A stretch of DNA of 5,768 nt, taken from the NCBI GenBank assembly GCA_023396345.1, contig JAEWWO010000378.1:1-5768 (forward strand), read 5' to 3'. Below the pieces are notes generated by a model. It was not told the DNA's origin and ran no database searches. It was given only the letters and a program-made list of their open reading frames with translations. Positions 1-5,768 of the stretch are shown here, piece after piece. The translations under genes were made by a program, and so were the position numbers. The DNA comes from Bacteroidota bacterium (GTDB lineage Bacteria; Bacteroidota; Bacteroidia; Chitinophagales; Chitinophagaceae). Position 1 is the stretch's first letter. Each line of letters starts with the position of its first letter.

Positions 1-1331
1 TTAGCTCGGATTTATTAATCAGAAATCAAAGAATTGAGAAAATTGACACTAATATACAAGTAGATTATAATATAAAAGAGATAAATGGTGAAGGGCTACA
101 TTTATTACCGGGAGTAATTGACGATCAGGTGCATTTCAGAGAGCCCGGACTTACGCACAAAGCAACTATTTATACGGAGTCTAAAGCTGCTGTAAGGGGT
201 GGCGTTACTTCATTTATGGAAATGCCCAATACCATGCCTCCGGTATTTACACACTCCTTGCTTGAGGATAAATATGGATCTGCCGCACAAAATTCCCTGG
301 CTAATTATTCTTTCTTTTTAGGTGCTTCAAATGATAATATTGATGAAATAGAAAAAGCCAATAAACGTAAAAATGAAATTTGCGGTGTAAAAATTTTCAT
401 GGGTTCATCCACCGGAAATCTTTTGGTAAACAGTCCTCTCGCATTGGAAGAAATATTTTCTAAAAGTGAATTATTAATTGCTACGCATTGCGAAGAAGAA
501 AGTATTATCAATAAAAATTATGATGCGCTTAAACAGCAGAAGAAAAAGCTGGAACCCGCCGACCATGCGGTAATCAGAAATGAAGATGCCTGCTTTGAAT
601 CTTCTTTCAAAGCTATTCAGTATGCTAAAAAATTCAACAGCAGATTGCATATTCTGCATATATCAACAGCAAAAGAGTTGCAATTGTTTACCAACATGAT
701 TCCGCTGAAAGATAAGCGCGTAACGGCTGAAGCCTGTGTGCATCACTTACATTTTACTGCCGATAATTACGAAGATTTGGGATATCAGATTAAGTGCAAT
801 CCTGCCATTAAAGAAGCTTATAACCGTAGCGCCATCTGGGAAGCATTGCTCGATGACAGAATTGATATCATTGCTACCGATCATGCGCCTCATTTGCTTA
901 GCGAAAAATGTTTGAAAAGAAATTCAAGAGGTATAATCGTTGAAGAATCTGATGCTTCTTATGAGCATGCCCATTCGGGCTTACCGCTTGTGCAGCACTC
1001 GTTACAGCTTATGCTGCAGTATGTAAATAAGGGAAAAATATCCATTGAAAAAGTGGTGGAGAAAATGAGTCACAATGTGGCAACATGTTTTCAAATCAAA
1101 GACAGAGGCTTTATTAAAGAAGGGTATTTTGCTGATTTGGTTTTGGTAAATCTGAATAAAAAAGAAGAGGTTGTTCCGGAAAATATTTTATATAAATGCG
1201 AATGGAGTCCCCTGGAAAATGTTGAGTTTTCATCAACAATAGAAAAAACTTTTGTAAACGGACATATGGTTTATGGAAACGACCGCTTTGATGAATCTTA
1301 TAAAGGAGAAAGATTATTATTTGACCGTTAG
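1..1331 (+). CDS. pyrC: Dihydroorotase (class I-like), 5' end cut off by the window
   Basis: This is a cytoplasmic amidohydrolase that interconverts N-carbamoyl-L-aspartate and dihydroorotate, the third step of de novo pyrimidine synthesis. The reading frame is open from position 3, so the gene begins upstream; a GTG at 129 lies inside the VHFREPG motif and is not the start. About 442 residues are visible, so only a short N-terminal piece is missing. Visible motifs are IDDQVHFREPG (117-149), GVKIFMGSSTGN with the candidate carboxylated Lys at 390-392, THCEEE (His 486-488), LHILHIST (His 657-659), VHHLHF (741-755) and ATDHAPH with the catalytic Asp at 879-881. The first His of the usual HxH metal site is Gln (126-128); I recall this from other Bacteroidota dihydroorotases but cannot confirm it here. 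Allantoinase or another cyclic amidohydrolase is a less likely alternative. The gene ends 18 nt before the MutS-like gene. Confidence 0.93.
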   Translation, partial: SSDLLIRNQRIEKIDTNIQVDYNIKEINGEGLHLLPGVIDDQVHFREPGLTHKATIYTESKAAVRGGVTSFMEMPNTMPPVFTHSLLEDKYGSAAQNSLANYSFFLGASNDNIDEIEKANKRKNEICGVKIFMGSSTGNLLVNSPLALEEIFSKSELLIATHCEEESIINKNYDALKQQKKKLEPADHAVIRNEDACFESSFKAIQYAKKFNSRLHILHISTAKELQLFTNMIPLKDKRVTAEACVHHLHFTADNYEDLGYQIKCNPAIKEAYNRSAIWEALLDDRIDIIATDHAPHLLSEKCLKRNSRGIIVEESDASYEHAHSGLPLVQHSLQLMLQYVNKGKISIEKVVEKMSHNVATCFQIKDRGFIKEGYFADLVLVNLNKKEEVVPENILYKCEWSPLENVEFSSTIEKTFVNGHMVYGNDRFDESYKGERLLFDR

Positions 1332-1337
1332 ATAAAA

Positions 1338-1342
1338 AGGAG
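1338..1342 (+). promoter_or_regulatory. Shine-Dalgarno sequence (AGGAG) of the MutS-like gene
   Basis: AGGAG lies 7 nt before the ATG at 1350, in an A-rich 18-nt spacer, and supports that start. It stands out because hemA, hemC and hemD have no comparable purine-rich site, which is normal for Bacteroidota, where Shine-Dalgarno pairing is generally little used. Confidence 0.6.
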
Positions 1343-1349
1343 AAACAGA

Positions 1350-2666
1350 ATGCAGATAGACAACACTACACTTGCCGATTTGGGTATTTTTGCTAAGAAT
1401 GAAGAAGAGAGCATACTGCATTTACTTGACTATACAAATAGCTCAGGCGGTAAAGACTGGTTGAAGTTTTACATAAAGAATCCTCATGACCATATCAATA
1501 AAATACATGAAACGCAGGCAGTAATAAAAAAGTTTATAGAAAAAGCAGATGTTTTTCCTGAAACCATTACCAATGGTGTTATGATGGTTTTAGACAAATA
1601 CTACGAAAGTCCTGTACCTTCCATTCCTCGCAATGCAGGAGCAATAGAGGCGTGGTTTTATACTGCGTTGAATCGCGGAGATTATTTGGTGGCGCGCTAT
1701 TCCATAACACATATTGCTACATTTATTAAAGGAATGTTTGAGTTGGCGGAACTGCTCGATGACGAAGATAATGTTCCTATGTTGCAGCAAATGGTTGACC
1801 GAGTAAATAAAATACTGGATAAACCTATTTTTAAAAAAATAAAAGAACATAATCCACAGAAAAAACTTTCGGCAAGTACCATTATAGCCGCAGGACATTA
1901 TTTGTATAAAGTGAAGAATGAAATCAGAGAACTGGAGAATATTTATTACAAAATAGATGCCTGGCAAAGTCTTGGGAAAGCCTGTGTAGCTCATAACTTT
2001 ACTTTCCCTGAAATTGAAGAAGCTGAGCAACCCTACATAATAGCTGAAAATCTCTGGCATCCTTTGTTGCAGGATCCGGTAGGCTACGATTTTTCTATAT
2101 CTAAAGACAGCAATTTTATGTTTCTTACCGGGGCTAATATGGCAGGTAAAAGCACTTTTATTCGTGCTGTAGGTATTGCTGTTTATCTGGCAAATCTTGG
2201 AATTGGGGTACCTGCAAATAAAATTAAAATGAGCCGATTTGATGGTTTACTGAGCAATATTGATATTTCGGATAATACGCTCAAAGGCGAAAGTTATTTT
2301 TATAACGAAGTAAAACGGATTAATAAAACAGTAGATAAAATTACTGATGGCAGAAACTGGTTGATACTGATTGATGAATTATTCAAAGGCACAAATATTC
2401 AGGATGCCATGCGTTGTAGTACTGTGGTGATAGAAGGTTTCAGAAAAATTGATAATGCGTTGTTCATTCTGTCAACTCACTTATATGAAATAGGCGAACA
2501 TCTGAAAAAACATTCTAACATTCAGTTTAAATATTTTGAAACAGAAGTAGGAGAAGACGATTTTCTTAAATTCAGCTATAAACTTAAAGACGGTATCAGC
2601 AATGACCGTCTTGGATATCTTATTCTGCGCCGCGAAGGCGTTGTTGATAAGCTCAACAGCTTGTAA
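1350..2666 (+). CDS. Short MutS-family ATPase (core plus ATPase domain only)
   Basis: The 438-residue product ends in a clear MutS-type ABC ATPase domain. Walker A is TGANMAGKST (residues 260-269, Lys267), the MutS signature region is GESYFYNE (313-320, Ser315), Walker B is DELFKGTN (Asp342-Glu343), and the switch His is in STH (375-377). Residues about 24-64 (LLDYTNSSGGKDWLKFYI onward) resemble the beginning of the MutS core/lever domain. The mismatch-recognition domain with its Phe-x-Glu motif and the connector domain are absent, and no C-terminal Smr nuclease domain like that of MutS2 follows. It is about half the length of canonical MutS. ATP binding and hydrolysis, and dimerisation through the ATPase domain, are expected from the family; the DNA substrate is unknown. 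It should not be called mutS without phylogeny. ATG is supported by the AGGAG upstream. It is probably co-transcribed with pyrC. Confidence 0.88.
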   Translation: MQIDNTTLADLGIFAKNEEESILHLLDYTNSSGGKDWLKFYIKNPHDHINKIHETQAVIKKFIEKADVFPETITNGVMMVLDKYYESPVPSIPRNAGAIEAWFYTALNRGDYLVARYSITHIATFIKGMFELAELLDDEDNVPMLQQMVDRVNKILDKPIFKKIKEHNPQKKLSASTIIAAGHYLYKVKNEIRELENIYYKIDAWQSLGKACVAHNFTFPEIEEAEQPYIIAENLWHPLLQDPVGYDFSISKDSNFMFLTGANMAGKSTFIRAVGIAVYLANLGIGVPANKIKMSRFDGLLSNIDISDNTLKGESYFYNEVKRINKTVDKITDGRNWLILIDELFKGTNIQDAMRCSTVVIEGFRKIDNALFILSTHLYEIGEHLKKHSNIQFKYFETEVGEDDFLKFSYKLKDGISNDRLGYLILRREGVVDKLNSL

Positions 2667-2720
2667 TAATAATTTGACAGAGGTATGACAAACAGAAGCC
2701 TTTAAGAAAAAGTTAATGGT

Positions 2721-2728
2721 TACCTTTG
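2721..2728 (+). promoter_or_regulatory. Candidate Bacteroidota-type -7 promoter element upstream of hemA
   Basis: TACCTTTG matches the Bacteroidota -7 consensus TAnnTTTG exactly and lies 36 nt upstream of the hemA ATG, implying a short leader of roughly 30 nt. The -33 element is weak: no TTTG occurs at the expected distance, only TTTAAG at 2701-2706. It lies in the one non-coding gap of the window (2667-2764), where I see no terminator hairpin, riboswitch or RNA gene. One exact 8-nt degenerate match in AT-rich DNA can arise by chance; its location is the main support. Confidence 0.45.
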
Positions 2729-2764
2729 TTATCTTATTGAATGAGCAAACAGAGTTAGAGATTA

Positions 2765-3973
2765 ATGGATATTCAACATTTATTTGTAGCCGGAATTAAC
2801 TATAAGAAAAGCGACATTTCTGTGCGCAGCAGTTTTGCGTTATCGCAGGAGCAATATCAGTCTTTGCTTACAGAGGCCAAAGAACTGAATTTTAAAGACC
2901 TATTTGTATTATCTACCTGCAACAGAACAGAAATTTACGGCGTAGCCAATGAGGCTAAGGATTTAATTAATCTTTTGTGTCAGTATACCGAAGGAAATCA
3001 GGAACTTTTTCTGGAGAAGGGCTATATTAAAAACGGATGCTTTGCTGCGGAGCATTTATTTAATGTTTCTGCCGGTTTGGATTCTCAGATTTTAGGAGAT
3101 TACGAAATCGTGGGACAGTTGAAAAATGCTGTAAAAACAGCTAAAAAGCAAGGCACCATTTCTTCTTTCTTTGAAAGGCTTACCAACACTACGTTTCAGG
3201 CATCCAAAATAGTTAAGAACAATACTTCGCTCAGCGGAGGAACCATATCTGTTGCGTTTGCAGCTATTCAGTATTTAAAATCGCTGAACACAAACTATAA
3301 AAACAAAAAAGTTATTCTCATTGGTGCCGGTAAAATCGGTAAAAATACCTGTAAGAATTTACAGGATTATCTAAAGGTAAATGATATTACCATTGTAAAC
3401 CGTACCCTGGAAAAAGCACAGGAAGTAGCAGCAGAATTAAAAATAAATTATGCGCCATTCGAAAATTATGCACAGGAGTTGCAAATGGCCGATGTGGTTA
3501 TCGTTGCTACCAATTCCGAAAAGCCAATTCTGTCAAAAGCCAACTTTGAAGAAGAGGATAAAAAAATTCTTATAGATCTTTCCGTTCCTAATAATATTGA
3601 CAGCGACGTTAAAGATTATCCTAATATTTCATTGGTAAATGTAGATGATTTGTCAAGAATAAATGACGAAACATTGCAAATGCGTGCCGCAGAAATACCC
3701 AAAGCTAAAGACATTATAATGGAGTATGCCACAGAGTTTTACGAGTGGTACAAACAGCGCAAACATGCACCAATTATAAGAACAGCGAAAGAAAAAATGT
3801 TTGATATCAATCATCGTATCTGCAAACGCAATCCTCATATATCAGAACAAAACAATACAGAAGCGGTACATAAATTACTGAAGCATATGGCGGTAAAAAT
3901 GCGCAGTGATTATCGTCCCGGATGTATTTATCTCGAAGCATTGAACGATTACATGTCAATGCATAAATCATAA
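2765..3973 (+). CDS. hemA: Glutamyl-tRNA reductase
   Basis: This NADPH-dependent enzyme reduces Glu-tRNA(Glu) to glutamate-1-semialdehyde, the first committed step of the C5 route to 5-aminolevulinate and haem. At 402 residues it is close to normal length. The N-terminal catalytic domain has LSTCNRTEIYG with the nucleophile Cys52, then HLFNVSAGLDSQILGDYEIVGQ (97-118), whose His97 matches a conserved active-site His. The NADPH-binding Rossmann loop is GAGKIG (187-192). The C-terminal helical dimerisation region runs to the end and includes a conserved-looking RPGCIYLEALNDYM stretch. An in-frame TAG at 2756-2758 makes ATG 2765 the first possible ATG start, and the sequence after it aligns by eye with family N-termini. 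It is first in the haem operon, with hemC 7 nt downstream. Haem feedback is common for this step in bacteria, but nothing in the sequence shows it. Confidence 0.97.
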   Translation: MDIQHLFVAGINYKKSDISVRSSFALSQEQYQSLLTEAKELNFKDLFVLSTCNRTEIYGVANEAKDLINLLCQYTEGNQELFLEKGYIKNGCFAAEHLFNVSAGLDSQILGDYEIVGQLKNAVKTAKKQGTISSFFERLTNTTFQASKIVKNNTSLSGGTISVAFAAIQYLKSLNTNYKNKKVILIGAGKIGKNTCKNLQDYLKVNDITIVNRTLEKAQEVAAELKINYAPFENYAQELQMADVVIVATNSEKPILSKANFEEEDKKILIDLSVPNNIDSDVKDYPNISLVNVDDLSRINDETLQMRAAEIPKAKDIIMEYATEFYEWYKQRKHAPIIRTAKEKMFDINHRICKRNPHISEQNNTEAVHKLLKHMAVKMRSDYRPGCIYLEALNDYMSMHKS

Positions 3974-3980
3974 TACAAAG

Positions 3981-4928
3981 ATGAAACAAAAAATTCGCAT
4001 CGGAACGCGCGACAGCAAACTCGCTGTCTGGCAGGCCGAAAAGGTAGAAACATTGCTGAAAGAAAAAGGATATACTTGCGAATTGATAAAAGTAAAAAGC
4101 GAAGGAGACCTTGATCTGGTAACCCCGTTGTATGCAATGGGCGTGCAGGGTGTTTTTACTAAAACATTAGATGCTTATTTGCTGAGCAGCAGGGTAGATA
4201 TTGTAGTACATTCTATGAAAGATGTTCCCGTGCAACTGGCACAGGGCATTGCAAAGGCGGCTGTTTTAAAAAGAGCCAGCTACAAAGACTTACTGGTGTT
4301 TAAAGATGAGAGGATTGCAGAAAAATATTTCAGCTCTGATGCTGATGAACACAGTCTTTTGGAAGGCGTGGTTGCTACAGGTTCTGTGAGACGTAAAGCA
4401 GCATTGCTGAACCGCTTTCCTAAGATTACTGTTGAAAATTTGCGCGGTAATGTGCAAACCCGCATGAAGAAATTGCACGACAGCAACTGGGATGCAGCTA
4501 TATTTGCAGCAGCAGGATTGGAAAGAATTGAAGAGCGTCCTGCAAATGCCAGAGAGATTGACTGGATGTTGCCCGCGCCGGCTCAGGGAGCTATTATGAT
4601 TGCCTGCAAAGAGAGCGATAAAGAGTTGTTGGAAATTGTATCACAATTAAATCATGAAGACACTGCACTTTGTGTAAAAGCAGAAAGAGATTTTCTTAAA
4701 ACCCTTATGGGTGGCTGCTCTACGCCTATTTCTGCTCTTGCCGTGGTTGATGAAGATAAAATAACTTTTAAGGGAAATATTTTTTCGCTGGACGGAAAAG
4801 AAAAATTGGAAATAGAAAAAACAGTAAGTATAAATGAGGCTAATAATATAGGAGAAGTATGTGGCAAAGAGCTGATGAATAAAGGAGCTGAACATATTGT
4901 TGCACAAATAAGAAATATGAATAAATAA
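3981..4928 (+). CDS. hemC: Hydroxymethylbilane synthase (porphobilinogen deaminase)
   Basis: This soluble enzyme condenses four porphobilinogen molecules head-to-tail into the linear tetrapyrrole hydroxymethylbilane, using a covalently bound dipyrromethane cofactor. The 315-residue product has the full motif set in order: IGTRDSKLAVWQA (7-19), VHSMKDVP with catalytic Asp81, GSVRRKAALLNRFP (with Arg137 and Arg138), NLRGNVQTR (153-161), LPAPAQGA (197-204), and MGGCSTP, whose Cys246 is the expected cofactor attachment site. No domain is missing and the length is normal. The start ATG follows hemA by 7 nt (TACAAAG) without a Shine-Dalgarno sequence, so translational coupling to hemA is plausible. 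The stop codon is 4 nt before the inferred hemD start. Confidence 0.97.
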   Translation: MKQKIRIGTRDSKLAVWQAEKVETLLKEKGYTCELIKVKSEGDLDLVTPLYAMGVQGVFTKTLDAYLLSSRVDIVVHSMKDVPVQLAQGIAKAAVLKRASYKDLLVFKDERIAEKYFSSDADEHSLLEGVVATGSVRRKAALLNRFPKITVENLRGNVQTRMKKLHDSNWDAAIFAAAGLERIEERPANAREIDWMLPAPAQGAIMIACKESDKELLEIVSQLNHEDTALCVKAERDFLKTLMGGCSTPISALAVVDEDKITFKGNIFSLDGKEKLEIEKTVSINEANNIGEVCGKELMNKGAEHIVAQIRNMNK

Positions 4929-4932
4929 AATT

Positions 4933-5649
4933 TTGAACAAAGATTTTAAAATATTATCAACAAAAAAACTGACAGATGATTCTGTTGAAATACTGAGAAA
5001 TAAAGAGATACAGCTGTTTGAGCATAACTTTATTTCCACCAAAAGTATTTTGCAGAATACAGATAGTGAATTGTTGAATACATTGGCACAACAAAAATTG
5101 TATGTGATATTTACAAGTGCCAATGCGGTAAAAGCAGTTGCAGAAAAATTATTGTTTCAGCCGAAGTGGAAAGTTTTTTGTATAAGCGGAAAAACACAGA
5201 AAACTATAGAACAGCTTTTTACTAAAGCAGAGATTATAGACCATGCGCCAAATGGAGAGGAGTTATCTGAAAAAATTTTAGCGCATCAGGATATAAAACA
5301 TTTTCTATTTTTTTCCGGAGACAGAAGAATGCATACGATTCCTGATAAATTAACAGCAGCCGGAAAACATTTGCAGGAAATAGTAGTTTATCAAACTGAA
5401 TTAACTCCCGTTAAGTCAGATGATAATTACAACGGAATTTTGTTTTTTAGCCCCAGCGGAGTAGAAAGTTTTTTTTCTGAAAATAAAATTTCCAAAGAAA
5501 CAGTTTTATTTTCCTTAGGTCCATCAACCACAAAAGCAATAAAAAAATATTCTGAAAACATTATAGAATGCGCCTTTCCTTCGGAAGAGGAAATGGTGAA
5601 AAGTGTAAATAATTATTTTAAAACAAAAACATCCCCTCCGGGGAATTAA
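4933..5649 (+). CDS. hemD: Uroporphyrinogen-III synthase, non-ATG start
   Basis: This enzyme cyclises hydroxymethylbilane and inverts ring D to give uroporphyrinogen III. The family is poorly conserved, but the 238-residue product shows its pattern of two similar alpha/beta lobes: an N-terminal KILSTKKL strand, FTSANAV (60-66), FFSGDRRM (126-133), an EIVVYQTELTP segment after it, FFSPSGVESFF (171-181) and SLGPSTTKAI (194-203). Position between hemC and hemE supports the call. The start is TTG at 4933. An in-frame TGA at 4918-4920 limits the 5' end, and the first in-frame ATG is at 5329 (residue 133), far too late. ATT at 4930 is a less likely alternative. The last residues, SPPGN, are encoded by a G/C-block repeat. 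Two T runs of 7 and 8 occur in the gene (5308-5314, 5469-5476), but the frame is intact. Confidence 0.88.
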   Translation: MNKDFKILSTKKLTDDSVEILRNKEIQLFEHNFISTKSILQNTDSELLNTLAQQKLYVIFTSANAVKAVAEKLLFQPKWKVFCISGKTQKTIEQLFTKAEIIDHAPNGEELSEKILAHQDIKHFLFFSGDRRMHTIPDKLTAAGKHLQEIVVYQTELTPVKSDDNYNGILFFSPSGVESFFSENKISKETVLFSLGPSTTKAIKKYSENIIECAFPSEEEMVKSVNNYFKTKTSPPGN

Positions 5650-5656
5650 AGGGGCT
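5632..5656 (+). repeat. G/C-block repeat with a short hairpin at the hemD-hemE junction
   Basis: A 25-nt G/C-block element in AT-rich surroundings covers the last five sense codons and stop of hemD and most of the hemE leader. TCCCC (5632-5636) pairs with GGGGA (5640-5644) around a 3-nt loop, and a second GGGG at 5651-5654 could pair with the same C block. It resembles dispersed sequences of alternating CCCC and GGGG blocks that I remember from many Bacteroidota genomes; only one copy is present here, so its repeat status is inference. No T run follows, so it is not a standard terminator. The AAAGGGG part ends 4 nt before the hemE ATG and may serve as, or hide, its ribosome site. Confidence 0.5.
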
Positions 5657-5658
5657 AC

Positions 5659-5768
5659 ATGAAAATAGATACAAATTTAAAGAACGATTTATTGGTTAAA
5701 ACACTTTTGGGCGAAGAAACTGAGCGCACACCGGTATGGATGATGCGTCAGGCGGGCAGATACTTACC
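5659..5768 (+). CDS. hemE: Uroporphyrinogen decarboxylase, 3' end cut off by the window
   Basis: The product removes the four acetate carboxyl groups of uroporphyrinogen III to give coproporphyrinogen III, with no cofactor needed. Only the first 36 codons are present, but they end in [13 protein letters not shown], the family's N-terminal signature, in which the Arg in RQAGRY binds substrate carboxylates. The distance from ATG to this motif (about 25 residues) is normal, so the start is sound. It begins 9 nt after the hemD stop and continues the haem operon. Nothing can be said of the missing C-terminal part. Confidence 0.95.
   Translation, partial: MKIDTNLKNDLLVKTLLGEETERTPVWMMRQAGRYL

Noticed and set aside
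1590..2060. A 156-codon open frame on the minus strand inside the MutS-like gene
   Set aside because: It lies wholly antisense to a gene with a complete set of conserved ATPase motifs, its translation shows no recognisable domain, and AT-rich coding DNA often gives such shadow frames.
1350..2666. The MutS-like gene as a truncated remnant of a full-length mutS
   Set aside because: It has its own ribosome site and start, all ATPase motifs are intact, and the DNA before it is an intact pyrC frame rather than missing MutS domains.
2667..2764. A riboswitch, tRNA or small RNA in the gap before hemA
   Set aside because: The 98-nt gap has no convincing stem-loops, no tRNA-like arms and no known riboswitch core visible to me.
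2716..2799. A 27-codon plus-strand ORF beginning at ATG 2716 and overlapping the start of hemA in another frame
   Set aside because: It starts upstream of the predicted transcription start, has no ribosome site and no recognisable content.
4647..5123. A 158-codon minus-strand frame across the hemC-hemD junction, rich in Phe, Ser and Ile
   Set aside because: Its apparent hydrophobicity comes from reading A-rich codons backwards. It overlaps conserved HemC sequence, including the Cys246 motif, and has no family resemblance.
5469..5476. A run of eight T in hemD as a phase-variation or programmed slippage site
   Set aside because: The run encodes Ser-Phe-Phe-Ser in frame and the gene is intact on both sides. 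Such runs are common in AT-rich genomes and hemD is an unlikely phase-variable gene.
5632..5644. The 5-bp TCCCC/GGGGA hairpin as an intrinsic terminator
   Set aside because: No T run follows it, it overlaps coding sequence, and hemE begins 15 nt later in what looks like the same operon.

Overview
The window looks like ordinary chromosomal housekeeping DNA from a member of the Bacteroidota, possibly near Chitinophagaceae. That placement is inferred from AT-rich composition, mostly absent Shine-Dalgarno sequences, a Bacteroidota-like TAnnTTTG promoter element, and protein motifs I recall from that phylum (IDDQVHFREPG in the dihydroorotase, LGDYEIVGQ in glutamyl-tRNA reductase). No database search was possible. 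Everything recognisable lies on the + strand and the coding density is very high.

Region 1 (1-2666) holds the 3' part of a dihydroorotase gene (pyrC, de novo pyrimidine synthesis). It is followed after 18 nt by a gene for a short MutS-family ATPase that lacks the mismatch-reading N-terminal domains. The two are probably co-transcribed, with no obvious functional link.

Region 2 (2667-2764) is the only real intergenic gap, 98 nt. It contains an exact match to the Bacteroidota -7 promoter element, suitably placed to drive the next genes. I see no intrinsic terminator in it.

Region 3 (2765-5768) is a tightly packed haem operon: hemA (glutamyl-tRNA reductase), hemC (hydroxymethylbilane synthase), hemD (uroporphyrinogen-III synthase) and the start of hemE (uroporphyrinogen decarboxylase), with gaps of 7, 4 and 9 nt. 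Gene order follows part of the pathway. HemA makes glutamate-1-semialdehyde from Glu-tRNA(Glu). After HemL and HemB, which are not in this window, HemC polymerises porphobilinogen, HemD closes the ring and HemE decarboxylates it to coproporphyrinogen III. The gene set implies the C5 (glutamate) route to 5-aminolevulinate.

I found no mobile element, CRISPR array, RNA gene, defence cassette or convincing new system. The points most worth a second look are a Gln replacing the first metal-ligand His of the dihydroorotase, the minimal MutS-like protein, the non-ATG start of hemD, and a G/C-block repeat that forms the end of hemD and the leader of hemE.
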